A DNA stretch of 64,000 nucleotides from Bacteroides sp. 519. Lineage in GTDB: Bacteria; Bacteroidota; Bacteroidia; Bacteroidales; Bacteroidaceae. The stretch spans positions 221,704-285,703 of the forward strand of contig NZ_QVMJ01000005.1 in assembly GCF_010500955.1 (NCBI RefSeq), in the 5' to 3' direction. The first letter of the stretch is position 1; each line of letters begins with the position of its first letter. Positions 54,383 through 63,806 of the stretch are shown here, in pieces. The notes beneath the pieces are model-generated. The model had not been told where the DNA came from and ran no database searches. It saw only the letters and a list, made by a program, of their open reading frames with translations. Position numbers and translations under genes: made by a program.

Positions 54383-55630
54383 TTATTTGATTAAAATTTG
54401 ATGTTCTATAAATTGCGCTGGAGTTATCCTATTTCGAATAAGATGAAATTTATTGTCTTTGTTTAATATTTCAGGTGGGATATCATGACTTAAAAATAAA
54501 TTTTGTGCAGCTGTTAATCCATATGCTCCGGTTAGATAGAACAAGATAAAATCACCGATGGAAGGTAATATATCATATGCTTCATGAGCAAACTTGTCCA
54601 CAGGAGTGCACAATGATCCACAAATAGAAAATGTGGCATATTCTTTATTATTACTTAAAACCTTAAATGGAGGAATACGAAATCCATAATTATTGTCATA
54701 ATGAAGATTGTTAATTCCACCGTCAACAATTACAAATATAGAATTATTCTTCTTTTTGACATCTAAAACTTTAGTTATAAATATACCTGAAGAACCTATC
54801 AAAAACCTACCAGATTCAACTGCATATTTTCTTTTCTTATGGTGTGGTAATATTTTAAAAACATGTTCCATTTCAGATTTTAAACAAGCCCAATTTTCCA
54901 TCTTATCTCCATCAAAGTAAGGGATTCCAAATCCACCACCAATATCAATTATCTCAAATAGACAGTTATGTTTAAGTTCTAAATTAGATGTACATTCAAT
55001 AATTGAGCTTGCGTTTTCAATTATTTGCTTTCGATCAAGTATTCCTGTTCCTAAATATCCTTGAATTCCTTTTATTTGTATATTAGCCCAATTCTCACGA
55101 TTCTCCAAAATATCAGAAGCTTCTTTATAGGACATCCCAAACTGTGTATTCCCCCCCATTGATAAAAGTCCCTGAGTTTGTTTAGAATTAATCCGTAATA
55201 GAACAGTGCGTCTAACATTGCTGGAGATTAAATTTAATCGTTCTATTTCATTCTTAGACTCAATTACAACTGTTAATTGAGAATCATAAGTGAGTTCTTC
55301 ATCTTTTTTACCTGGGCCAATAAATAGGATTTTATCTGATGTGATATTGTTTTTCTTTAAGGCCAATAATTCTCCTAAAGAAGCAATTTCAAAACAAGCA
55401 CCTAAGTCATTGAAAATTTTAATAATGCTAATATTGGGATTTGCCTTAACAGAATAATAAATTGTTGTACCATCTGGTAAAATTGATTGTAAGTATTCCC
55501 AATTTGCCTTAATAATGTTGTAATCATATAAAAACAAAGGTGTATCATATAAATTAACAGCATCAATTATTGAAATTTCGGAATCATTTAATAGTGATGG
55601 AGCAAAATGAAGCGGGGACGTTTTATTCAT
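54383..55630 (-). CDS. PLP-dependent fold-III decarboxylase (BtrK/LysA-like)
   Basis: 415 residues. PLP lysine in 'YYSVKANPN' (Lys62), phosphate-binding 'DIGGGFGIPYFDG', the substrate-site 'ESGRFL', active-site Cys in 'SICGSLCTPVDKF' (near residue 340) and 'LTGAYGLTAAQNLFLSH'. This is the diaminopimelate/ornithine decarboxylase fold; BtrK (about 430 residues), which decarboxylates glutamyl-ACP, is in the same group. The adjacent carrier protein supports an ACP-bound substrate, but a free amino acid cannot be excluded. Start overlaps the BtrH-like gene by 8 bp. Confidence 0.88.
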   Translation of the reverse strand: MNKTSPLHFAPSLLNDSEISIIDAVNLYDTPLFLYDYNIIKANWEYLQSILPDGTTIYYSVKANPNISIIKIFNDLGACFEIASLGELLALKKNNITSDKILFIGPGKKDEELTYDSQLTVVIESKNEIERLNLISSNVRRTVLLRINSKQTQGLLSMGGNTQFGMSYKEASDILENRENWANIQIKGIQGYLGTGILDRKQIIENASSIIECTSNLELKHNCLFEIIDIGGGFGIPYFDGDKMENWACLKSEMEHVFKILPHHKKRKYAVESGRFLIGSSGIFITKVLDVKKKNNSIFVIVDGGINNLHYDNNYGFRIPPFKVLSNNKEYATFSICGSLCTPVDKFAHEAYDILPSIGDFILFYLTGAYGLTAAQNLFLSHDIPPEILNKDNKFHLIRNRITPAQFIEHQILIK

Positions 55631-56594
55631 TTTTTATATATTTTATTGTTTCTGACATTCTGTTAAGTTGTAGAGTAAACTCAGACTCAAGAAATATTAA
55701 TTGCTCAAAAGAGGCGATAAGATCAATGTTGTTTTGAATACTAAACAGTAATTCAGCAAGAATTAATTTATATTTCTCTATAGACTCTTCTGCTTTAATT
55801 AATAATTTTTTATCAAATGAATACGTATTCTCTATTATGTTTTGAAAAAGAAGACTTAATTGCATTAAAAAAAGAGAATAGTTGGGAATTCCAAAAGATA
55901 AACTTGCAATTTGAGATGATTTTAACTTAAGTTCTCCTTTTTCTAATAACTTTGACAGCCCTATTGGGAGAGAATCTAAATTATTTATGTTGTTATTTCT
56001 GTATTTTATTCCCTCATATAAAGTTCTGATATGTAAATTTTCATTTTTATAATTAAAATCAATTATCTTAAACTGAAAAATCAAAGTATTAGTTAACATA
56101 GAATTATAAATGATATTTTTTGAATATAACGAAAATGGACAACCCAAAGGATCGTTTATTACATAATTCTCCCCTTTTTTATCGACTATTACAATATAAT
56201 ATTCACCTCCTTTAAAATACAAACTTTCAATTCTATTCCATATTTTTGATTTATCAAGAGGACCAACAATTACATGTCCTGTTAAAAGCATTTTGTCAAT
56301 TACAGAAAAACAACAATCATTTTCTCTTTTTTCTATACTACAATCAAATATATTAATATCTAATATGTTGCGAAACAGCTTTGCAAAAATGTTTAAAGCA
56401 TCAGATGTTTTTATTAGAGGAGAAAACCATAGAGAGTAGTCATTTAAATCGAATTTGAAAATGAAAGGTCTTAAGCAAAAACAATCTACAAAAGCAGGTA
56501 TTTTGAAACCTATATTGTGTAATACTATGGAAATAGAAGATGATAATGTATCAAAAGTCTTTCCGTGATATGCTATTTTATGTAGAATCCTCAT
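55623..56594 (-). CDS. BtrH_N-like (peptidase-C39-like acyltransferase family) protein
   Basis: 323 residues from ATG 56594, which overlaps the methyltransferase stop as ATGA. 'TGHVIVGPLDKSKIW', then 'GGEYYIVIVDKKGENYVIND' and 'PLGCPFSLYS' follow the BtrH N-terminal pattern (VGPLDxG...HYVVV...V.DPxG). The C-terminal half is helical with two long helices. In BtrH a Cys-His pair moves an aminoacyl group from ACP to an amine. Here the His position appears to be Tyr and the usual N-terminal Cys is not evident ('TFDTLSSSISIVLHNIG'), so catalysis is uncertain. Family call by motif memory. Confidence 0.65.
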   Translation of the reverse strand: MRILHKIAYHGKTFDTLSSSISIVLHNIGFKIPAFVDCFCLRPFIFKFDLNDYSLWFSPLIKTSDALNIFAKLFRNILDINIFDCSIEKRENDCCFSVIDKMLLTGHVIVGPLDKSKIWNRIESLYFKGGEYYIVIVDKKGENYVINDPLGCPFSLYSKNIIYNSMLTNTLIFQFKIIDFNYKNENLHIRTLYEGIKYRNNNINNLDSLPIGLSKLLEKGELKLKSSQIASLSFGIPNYSLFLMQLSLLFQNIIENTYSFDKKLLIKAEESIEKYKLILAELLFSIQNNIDLIASFEQLIFLESEFTLQLNRMSETIKYIKNE

Positions 56595-57352
56595 TTTTGT
56601 AAAATCCAAATTTGATTATCAGAACTAGATGTAAGAGGATTACCTTTAAAATCTCCATAAACATCTATTACTTTAAATCCTGTTTTATGTATTAGATTCT
56701 CAACTTGTTCCGGATAAATCCAACTAAACTTAAAAGGAATGATTTTTTTAAAAAAAATTACTCCTTTTTGATTAGACTTCTCAATCGTAACAAAACAATT
56801 CATCAGTTGATATTTGTAATTGTAATTATATGTATCCCAAATATAATTATAGACACCTTCATATTCGTAGAAATACATTAGTCTTGAAATATTGTTGTAT
56901 TGATCTGCCCATGATTTATTAAAAATATAATGATCAAAAACAAATTGTCCACCATCAGATAGTTGGAGATAAACATTTTTTAAAAGGACTTCTTTTTCGT
57001 CTAAACTTAACAAATGTCCAATTGAGCGAAAAGGGAAAGTTATTAAATTCGCTTTATTATTTAATTTAAAGTTTTTAACATCACTACATATAATGTTTAT
57101 TTTGTCTTGTATATTCCAAATTATGGATTTTTCATAAAATTTGTCAAGCATTTCTTGACAAATATCAATGCCTGTAATTTTTTTCCCTTTTTTTGCAATT
57201 TCAATTGCGATTCTGCCAGTGCCAACACCTAATTCAACAATATCATTTTCGTTATAGCACATATCAACATAAAAATCAATGCACTCTTGTGCAGCAGGAT
57301 CACCCTTACTCCATTCGTCATAAAATTCAGCTATTTCTGTATATTCATTCAT
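56591..57352 (-). CDS. Class I SAM-dependent methyltransferase
   Basis: 253 residues. Motif I 'VELGVGTGRIAIEIAKKG' (about residues 39-56), acidic 'ITGIDICQEML', and 'LITFPFRSIGHLLSLDEK', which resembles sugar N-methyltransferases of the DesVI type. Probably N- or O-methylates a pathway intermediate. It is the first gene of the second half of the operon after a 75-bp gap (57353-57427) with no obvious promoter. Confidence 0.88.
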   Translation of the reverse strand: MNEYTEIAEFYDEWSKGDPAAQECIDFYVDMCYNENDIVELGVGTGRIAIEIAKKGKKITGIDICQEMLDKFYEKSIIWNIQDKINIICSDVKNFKLNNKANLITFPFRSIGHLLSLDEKEVLLKNVYLQLSDGGQFVFDHYIFNKSWADQYNNISRLMYFYEYEGVYNYIWDTYNYNYKYQLMNCFVTIEKSNQKGVIFFKKIIPFKFSWIYPEQVENLIHKTGFKVIDVYGDFKGNPLTSSSDNQIWILQK

Positions 57353-57427
57353 TTCTATTTTGCATATTTTAGTGAATTAATTTCAGAGACTTATATATAT
57401 AGTTAAATATTTGAGTCAAGAATTCGC

Positions 57428-58588
57428 TTATGGTTTCATTGTGTAATTAATATCATATTCTATTTTCATATTAATTAATCTATCAAAATGAAAATCAAAC
57501 CAGTTGCGGTTGAATAAATATTCGGAAAGTTGTTGATACCCATTAATAACTCGTTCATATAAATTTAACGAATTATTTTTTTCTAATTTATCCCTCCAAA
57601 TATTTTTGCATTCACATTTAATTTCATCTAACATAAGGATATAATTGAAGTCATTTGATTGACTAAATTTATCGAGTATTTCAATAACTTTACTATAACA
57701 TTTTGAACAGGTGTAAGGGGAAGATATTACATTATATGCCCCCATAGATGTATACCAATTAATTTCAATTTTATTTTCATATATTTCTTGTTCAAGCTGT
57801 CTTAAAACTTCAATCAAAGACCATAATGATGGCGAAGAATAAATTTCCAATTTGAATAGTACTTCACCAATAGTCGCTTTTTTTATATGGGCAGGAAAAA
57901 GAGAAATAATATCAGACCCATTAGAAAAGGACCATTTTATAGAAGATAGAGTCTCTTGTATATTCTCTTTTTCACTTAAGAAAGGAATACCTAAAAATAT
58001 GTTTGAAGCGGAGATGATATTATTTGCTTGTAATAAGTTATAAGAATTGATCATCTGGTTTAAATCAAGATTTTTATTGATGCAATATTTCAACAACCAT
58101 AAATTTGAGGTTTCAAGACCAATATAAACTTTGGATAATCGACCCTTCAAAATATTCTGAGTTTCTTTTATTTTATCATAGGTAATCGTATCTGCTCTTG
58201 TTTCTATTGCAATTTTTCTACTATCTGACTTATCTAATAAAGAAAATATCTTTTGTCTTACAGAATCAGGAACTTCTTTCGAATCAAACATACTTCCTGA
58301 AGGAGATATTAAAAGTTCTTCACATCCTTTTGGGATAGTAGTCAACCCCAGAGCTACAGAATCAACCATATCTTGTGTGGAAATTGAAATTCCATTACTA
58401 TAATCACAGATAGTACATCCACCTCGCTTATCATGAGAACAGCCGTTAGTCTTAAACCATAAACTAGCATAAATATTATTATTTATATTAGATAATCTAG
58501 TTACAAATGGCTCAACATCCCAATATGATTCTCTATTTTTTCTCGCTTTTCTTGCAAGTAAATCTAAAAAAGGGTTTTCTGTTTTCAT
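57428..58588 (-). CDS. RaSEA-like radical SAM protein, CX7CX2C type (copy 2)
   Basis: 386 residues. Cluster motif 'GCSHDKRGGCTICDYSNG' (Cys near residues 49, 57 and 60), then 'ELLISPSGSMFDSKEVP', 'YIGLETSNLWLLKYCINK', C-terminal 'SPYTCSKCYSKVIEIL' and 'CECKNIW'. It aligns along its whole length with copies 1 and 3 but is clearly diverged, so the three probably act at different steps or on different substrates. Its start overlaps the end of copy 3 by 4 bp. Confidence 0.85.
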   Translation of the reverse strand: MKTENPFLDLLARKARKNRESYWDVEPFVTRLSNINNNIYASLWFKTNGCSHDKRGGCTICDYSNGISISTQDMVDSVALGLTTIPKGCEELLISPSGSMFDSKEVPDSVRQKIFSLLDKSDSRKIAIETRADTITYDKIKETQNILKGRLSKVYIGLETSNLWLLKYCINKNLDLNQMINSYNLLQANNIISASNIFLGIPFLSEKENIQETLSSIKWSFSNGSDIISLFPAHIKKATIGEVLFKLEIYSSPSLWSLIEVLRQLEQEIYENKIEINWYTSMGAYNVISSPYTCSKCYSKVIEILDKFSQSNDFNYILMLDEIKCECKNIWRDKLEKNNSLNLYERVINGYQQLSEYLFNRNWFDFHFDRLINMKIEYDINYTMKP

Positions 58589-59736
58589 AATGAACTCCGC
58601 TCTCTGTAATAACTCTCTACATCTTTAGATATAGATTCTTTATTTATACACCACCATTCATAACCAAGAATATTTTCAGCAATAAATTTATATGTATCCA
58701 ATAAATCTATTTCTTTTTTATAATTTTGATTTAGTTCGTCATAAAATTCATTTTTGCAATCGCATTTAATCATATTTAGCTCATCTAAAACCATCGTCCG
58801 TAATGAATAGTCAGATTTATATTGATTTAATAAATATATTACTTCTGAGTAACATTTAGGACATGTAGTAGGAGATATGTCAATATCTGTATATGCTGGA
58901 TTATAGTATTCTCGTTCTTTATACCATGCTATTTCTATCATCTCTAAAAAATGAGATGGTATTTTATTAAGAACTTCAATAAAAGCCCACAATGAAGGTT
59001 GTTTATATAGTTTATTCTCATACATCCAATTTGTTAATGTCCATTTTTTTATATTTATAGGAAATATGACACAGCTTTCAAACCCTATATCAAAAGCCCA
59101 TTCTATTGAATCTATTGTATCATTTATCATGTCGGGTAAAGATAGAAGTGGAGCGCCTACTAAAATATTTGCAATAGGCTCAATATTATTATTTTTTAAA
59201 AGAGTTATTTTTTTTTCAATTGCATTTTTTTCAAATGATTTATTTAAAGAATATTTCAACACCCAATTATTTGAAGATTCAACACCCACTTCAATTGATA
59301 AATTATTGTTTAATCTACTTTTATATAATGAAATTATATCTTCGGACAAAGTATCTAAATGAGTCTCAAGTATTATATGAGTTTTGACATATCGAGATAA
59401 ATTGTTAATCAATATTTTTTGAGCCTCAACAGGAACTTGCCATGTGTCAAGTATACTGCCTGAGGTATTTACCAAAAGCACTTCTGGTTCATATTTTAAT
59501 GATTTAAAAGCTTCATCTAAAAATTGTGCTATTTCATTAGAATTATGATTTGTGCTATGCCAATAATCACAGAATGTGCAACTTCCATTTGCACTATTTC
59601 TACATCCCTTTGACTTAAACCATAGCTCTGTAAGTCTTTGATCTCCACAGATAGTATAATTCAGTTTTTGAGGTATCAAGGGTTTATGCTTCCTTAGAGT
59701 TAGATTTATGATTGATAGAAATTGGTTGACATTCAT
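58585..59736 (-). CDS. RaSEA-like radical SAM protein, CX7CX2C type (copy 3)
   Basis: 383 residues from ATG 59736, which lies just after the UvrA-like stop; a longer frame would overlap that gene. Cluster motif 'GCRNSANGSCTFCDYWHS' (Cys near residues 44, 52 and 55), 'LLVNTSGSILDTWQVPV', 'IEVGVESSNNWVLKYSLNKS', C-terminal 'SPTTCPKCYSEVIYLL' and 'CDCKNEF'. All three copies share the GxI/M/F-x-D-(T/S)-x-(Q/E)-VP segment. Confidence 0.85.
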   Translation of the reverse strand: MNVNQFLSIINLTLRKHKPLIPQKLNYTICGDQRLTELWFKSKGCRNSANGSCTFCDYWHSTNHNSNEIAQFLDEAFKSLKYEPEVLLVNTSGSILDTWQVPVEAQKILINNLSRYVKTHIILETHLDTLSEDIISLYKSRLNNNLSIEVGVESSNNWVLKYSLNKSFEKNAIEKKITLLKNNNIEPIANILVGAPLLSLPDMINDTIDSIEWAFDIGFESCVIFPINIKKWTLTNWMYENKLYKQPSLWAFIEVLNKIPSHFLEMIEIAWYKEREYYNPAYTDIDISPTTCPKCYSEVIYLLNQYKSDYSLRTMVLDELNMIKCDCKNEFYDELNQNYKKEIDLLDTYKFIAENILGYEWWCINKESISKDVESYYRERSSL

Positions 59737-59741
59737 GTTTT

Positions 59742-61973
59742 TTACAATTCTTTTGATAGATATTTCCCTGTATATGAACACTCTATGTTGATTATTTGCT
59801 CTGGTGTTCCTTCCGCAATAATACGCCCTCCGTTTTTTCCTCCTTCAGGACCTAAATCAATGATCCAATCGGCCTCTTTAATCACATCCATATTGTGTTC
59901 TACTATAATAACCGTATTCCCTTTTTCCACTAATTTATTCAAAACGTTCATGAGAGTATCAATATCTTTAAAATGTAATCCACGAGTAGGTTCGTCTAGT
60001 ACATAAATATTGCCCTTAAGGCTTAATTGTTTAGCTAACTTAACACGCTGAACCTCACCGCCAGAAAGAGTATCCAATGATTGCCCTAAAGTAAGATATC
60101 CTAAACCAACTTGGGATAATAATAATAATTTATTTATAATTTCCTTATCTTGAAAAAAATTAATCGCTTCATCTATCGTTAGATTAAGTACTTCTGAAAT
60201 ATTTTTATTTTTATATTTATAATTAAGAACACTAGTTTTATATCTTTTCCCTTTACACTCTTGACAAAGTTGTTTTATATCTCCAAGGAAGTTCATGTCC
60301 ATCGTTATGTAGCCCAACCCATTGCATTCATTGCAAGCCCCTTTGCCATTGAAAGTAAATAAACTTGCATCTTGGCCTGTCGATAAACTAAATTCTTTAC
60401 GAACAGCATCGAATGTTCCTGTATAAGTTAATGGGTTTGAACGAGCAGATTGTCCTATTGGCGATTGATCTACAATAATTATATTTTTAACTCTGGAAAC
60501 TAATACATCTATGAGAGAACTTTTTCCTGAACCTGATACTCCTGTTATGCAAGTCATAACATTCTTTGGTATTTTCACATTAATATTCTGCAAGTTATGC
60601 AGACTAATATTATTCATTTCAATAAATGACTCCGAAAGTCGTCTATTAAAAAATTTCTTTTTTTTGTCATTTTTCAAATATCTGGCAGTAATAGAATCTT
60701 GTTGCAAAAAGTTATCCAATTTACCTTGAGCTACAATTTCTCCTCCATGGACACCTGCTCCTGGCCCCATATCTATAATATAATCAGCACTTAGCATAAC
60801 ACTTTTATCGTGTTCTACTACGATAACTGTATTATCTTTTTTTACTAAACACTTTAAGATTTCATTAATTTTCTCTACATCTTTTTCATGTAATCCTGCA
60901 GTTGGTTCATCTAATACATAAATAAGTTGATGAAGAGAGCTTCCTAATTGTCTGGCTAACTTTACTTTTTGTGATTCTCCATTGGAAAGTGTGGCAACTG
61001 ATCGATTTAGGGTTAAATAACCAATTCCAACGTCAATCATATGATTCAACATTTTTTTTATGAATGGAGTAATTGTTTCCGCAATTTTGCCTTCGAATGC
61101 ATCAATAACTTCCAACAAATCTGTAACTTCAAGGTTAAGCATATCTACAATTGAAATATCGTTAATCTTAACAGAACGAGCTTTTTCATTTAAACGAGAA
61201 CCTTTACATGATCTACAAAGTTGTTTTGAAAAAAAAGTTTCATCATATGAATTTATAGATAATCCCCTACTATCATTTTGTCTATCCATTATTCTATGTA
61301 TGACACCTTCAAAATGAAAACTTTGGACATATCCAGCACTATCATTTTTTAAATTTATGGGTTCTGAATATAATAATTTATGAAGTTCTTCATCTGTAAA
61401 ATCCGATAGTTTTTTATCCATATCAAAAAAACCACTTGTTTTTATGATATTCCAATATCTTGAGTCGACTTTCCATGTTTTATGTAAAATAGCCCCTTCG
61501 TTTAAAGATTTACTCTGATCAATTAATCTACTTAAATCTGGCAAAAGTTCATTTCCTAATCCGCTACATTTTTCACATGCCCCCGATGGATTATTAAAAG
61601 AAAATTCACTGGAATTTAATATAGGAAGCCCCATTCTTGCAAATAGTAATCTGACAAAAGTATATACCTCGGTTACAGTTCCGACCGTAGATCTTGGATT
61701 TCTAGCTAAAGGCCTTTGGTCTATAATTATGCATGGCGATAAACCTTCAATAGCAGTAACATTTGCAGGTGATAATTTGGGTATTGAACGCTGTGCATAA
61801 GTACTCATTGACTCTAAAAACTCACGCTGTCCTTCAGCAAAAATTGTATCAAAAACTAAAGATGATTTTCCTGAACCTGAAACACCCGTTACAACAACTA
61901 GCTTATTTCTAGGTATTTCAACCGAAATATTCTTCAGGTTATTTTCATTTGCTCCTACAACTTTAATATCCAT
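59742..61973 (-). CDS. Short UvrA-like ATPase (DrrC-type, probable self-resistance)
   Basis: 743 residues against about 940 in UvrA. Two ABC halves: Walker A 'GVSGSGKSS' near residues 31 and 478, signatures '[14 protein letters not shown]' (about 329) and '[14 protein letters not shown]' (about 633). Zinc pairs are 'CEKCSGLG'/'CRSCKGS' and 'CNECNGLG'/'CQECKGKR'. After '[10 protein letters not shown]' it passes straight to the first zinc pair, so the UvrB-binding and part of the insertion domain are missing, as in DrrC of daunorubicin producers. Such proteins protect DNA from drugs made by the same cluster; that role here is inferred. Confidence 0.88.
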   Translation of the reverse strand: MDIKVVGANENNLKNISVEIPRNKLVVVTGVSGSGKSSLVFDTIFAEGQREFLESMSTYAQRSIPKLSPANVTAIEGLSPCIIIDQRPLARNPRSTVGTVTEVYTFVRLLFARMGLPILNSSEFSFNNPSGACEKCSGLGNELLPDLSRLIDQSKSLNEGAILHKTWKVDSRYWNIIKTSGFFDMDKKLSDFTDEELHKLLYSEPINLKNDSAGYVQSFHFEGVIHRIMDRQNDSRGLSINSYDETFFSKQLCRSCKGSRLNEKARSVKINDISIVDMLNLEVTDLLEVIDAFEGKIAETITPFIKKMLNHMIDVGIGYLTLNRSVATLSNGESQKVKLARQLGSSLHQLIYVLDEPTAGLHEKDVEKINEILKCLVKKDNTVIVVEHDKSVMLSADYIIDMGPGAGVHGGEIVAQGKLDNFLQQDSITARYLKNDKKKKFFNRRLSESFIEMNNISLHNLQNINVKIPKNVMTCITGVSGSGKSSLIDVLVSRVKNIIIVDQSPIGQSARSNPLTYTGTFDAVRKEFSLSTGQDASLFTFNGKGACNECNGLGYITMDMNFLGDIKQLCQECKGKRYKTSVLNYKYKNKNISEVLNLTIDEAINFFQDKEIINKLLLLSQVGLGYLTLGQSLDTLSGGEVQRVKLAKQLSLKGNIYVLDEPTRGLHFKDIDTLMNVLNKLVEKGNTVIIVEHNMDVIKEADWIIDLGPEGGKNGGRIIAEGTPEQIINIECSYTGKYLSKEL

Positions 61974-61978
61974 AATTT

Positions 61979-62869
61979 TTAAATATTAATGATTTCATTA
62001 TCAGATGCTATTACTAAAATTCTGGCATCTTTACTTTTCTGTTGAATAATTTTTGCTGCAAATAAGCACATTCCAGATGTGTGCCCAACTACGACACCTT
62101 CTTTATTATAAAAGTCGTTACATTCATAGATCGCATCAATATCCCTCACTTTATATATATCATCAATTAGATAGAGATATGATTGTATAATATCAGAAGG
62201 CTCTGCCATCCCAGCTCCTGCATTGATATATTCCCCACAAAATCCACCAAAAATACAAGATCCAAATGGTTCAACACCTATAATCTTTATTTTTTTACTT
62301 TTTTGTTTTAAGTATAATGCGATACCTGATATTGTCCCCCCGCTACCAACAGCAGAAATTAAATAATCGATATTACCTTTCGTTTGCTCCCAAATTTCGG
62401 GCCCTGTAGTTTTATAGTGAGCTTTTACATTAGATAAATTTTTATATTGATTGACCCAGATATGATTTTTCAGACTGCCAAGTTTATTTGCTAGCATTAT
62501 TCTTGAACTTCTATAATCAGTACCATTTTTTTTCACTTCAATTATTTCTGTATTTAATTTCTTTAATTTTTCTAATTTGCTAGGTCTAATTGTTGGATCA
62601 ATTAAACATAAAAACCTTACATTAAATTCAGTCGCAAAAAAAGATAGCGAAATCCCTAAATTGCCAGATGTTGATTCAATAATTGTTGTTTCCTTATTGA
62701 TTTTTTTTGAATCATACAAATCCTTTAGTATGAAAAATGCAGTTCTGGATTTAATACTACCTAAAAAATTTTGCATTTCCATTTTCAAAAAGATTTTACA
62801 AGAACTGCTATATTTGCTTGCATAATAAAGAGATGTATTGCCTATGTTATAATCAGAAAGATTTTTCAT
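61979..62869 (-). CDS. Cysteine-synthase-like PLP enzyme (fold II, beta-substitution)
   Basis: 296 residues. PLP lysine in '[13 protein letters not shown]' (Lys40), substrate loop '[13 protein letters not shown]', phosphate loop '[13 protein letters not shown]' and '[16 protein letters not shown]'. The CysK/SbnA family replaces the beta-substituent of O-acetyl- or O-phosphoserine. As a cluster enzyme it probably supplies a beta-substituted alanine such as 2,3-diaminopropionate; the nucleophile is unknown. 5 bp before the UvrA-like gene. Confidence 0.87.
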   Translation of the reverse strand: MKNLSDYNIGNTSLYYASKYSSSCKIFLKMEMQNFLGSIKSRTAFFILKDLYDSKKINKETTIIESTSGNLGISLSFFATEFNVRFLCLIDPTIRPSKLEKLKKLNTEIIEVKKNGTDYRSSRIMLANKLGSLKNHIWVNQYKNLSNVKAHYKTTGPEIWEQTKGNIDYLISAVGSGGTISGIALYLKQKSKKIKIIGVEPFGSCIFGGFCGEYINAGAGMAEPSDIIQSYLYLIDDIYKVRDIDAIYECNDFYNKEGVVVGHTSGMCLFAAKIIQQKSKDARILVIASDNEIINI

Positions 62870-62875
62870 AAATTA

Positions 62876-63802
62876 TTATTTGAAAATTGAAATAGCACTA
62901 CAATGATCACATGAGTGCAGAAATGAGTTTGTTTTATATAGGTTTTCTATTTGTGAATCAAAAGAATTTATATCAAATTCGGCAATTGTATCACCGCCTA
63001 TCGACCACGGACAAATACCAATATCACCATTATAATTTATGGTTAGGCTATGTTCAGTTTCTAATTTCTTTATTTTAAATCCTTTCGCCTGCAAATCATT
63101 AATATGACTATTTATTGCTGGAATTCTTAGTTTATTAAGGTTTATGCGAAAATTGTTCAATTTTTTCCATGATAAATTTTTTTCTAATAACTCCAAAAAG
63201 ATTTGAAAATCCGAATCACTCATAGATAACAATGATTCGAACAATGAACCACGTCCTACATTTTGAAACTCATAAATAGAGATGTTAAATAGTCTTTTAT
63301 TTACAAAAAAATCTATTCCATCTAATATTTTGTCAAAATTTCCTTTATGCAAAGTCATCCGTATATTTATAGGAATATTATGATCAACAAGTGGTTGAAT
63401 ATTATCTAAAATAGGTTTTAAAGGTATATTTCTGATTTTTTTTTGTAATTCATCAGTATGTCCGCAAACCGAAAATCTGAGATTATTTACCTTCTCCAAT
63501 TGCTGTGTGTATGATAATAGATTAATTGTTCCATTTGTTGTTAATGTAACTGTTTTTAAAATATTATCATCTATATTATTTAGCAAATCATATATATGCT
63601 CCCATAGAAAGGTCTCTCCTCCTTCAATGTGAAAATCAACATCATATTTTTTATATAATAAATTTATTATGTAGATGATTTCCTCTAGTGATAAATGCTT
63701 TTTCACTTGCTCTTTATTTATCCATTCTGCATTATAGCAATGACTACAATTCAGATTGCATTTATCAGTTACATATAGATGTATATTCATTTTTCTTTTC
63801 AT
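62876..63802 (-). CDS. Radical SAM protein, CX3CX2C type with C-terminal Cys motif
   Basis: 308 residues from ATG 63802, 4 bp beyond the preceding stop. 'YVTDKCNLNCSHCYNAEW' (Cys15, Cys19, Cys22) is the canonical cluster, followed by 'IEGGETFLW'. A C-terminal 'GICPWSIGG' and 'CDHC' suggest a reduced SPASM/twitch-like auxiliary site, as in anSME or peptide-modifying enzymes. No precursor peptide gene is seen in the window. Its substrate could be the carrier-bound or free amino acid. Confidence 0.85.
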   Translation of the reverse strand: MKRKMNIHLYVTDKCNLNCSHCYNAEWINKEQVKKHLSLEEIIYIINLLYKKYDVDFHIEGGETFLWEHIYDLLNNIDDNILKTVTLTTNGTINLLSYTQQLEKVNNLRFSVCGHTDELQKKIRNIPLKPILDNIQPLVDHNIPINIRMTLHKGNFDKILDGIDFFVNKRLFNISIYEFQNVGRGSLFESLLSMSDSDFQIFLELLEKNLSWKKLNNFRINLNKLRIPAINSHINDLQAKGFKIKKLETEHSLTINYNGDIGICPWSIGGDTIAEFDINSFDSQIENLYKTNSFLHSCDHCSAISIFK

Positions 63803-63806
63803 AATA

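Noticed and set aside
54383..55630. Housekeeping diaminopimelate decarboxylase (lysine biosynthesis)
   Set aside because: ESGR instead of EPGR, a neighbouring carrier protein and BtrH-like gene, and the AT-rich cargo context point to a pathway enzyme.
59742..61973. Housekeeping excinuclease UvrA
   Set aside because: About 200 residues too short, UvrB-binding region missing, and embedded in a biosynthetic operon.
62876..63802. RiPP (modified peptide) cluster
   Set aside because: A SPASM-like radical SAM protein is present, but I see no small precursor peptide gene, no peptidase or leader-binding domain, and instead a carrier protein and KAS III-like enzymes. The region beyond the edge could change this.
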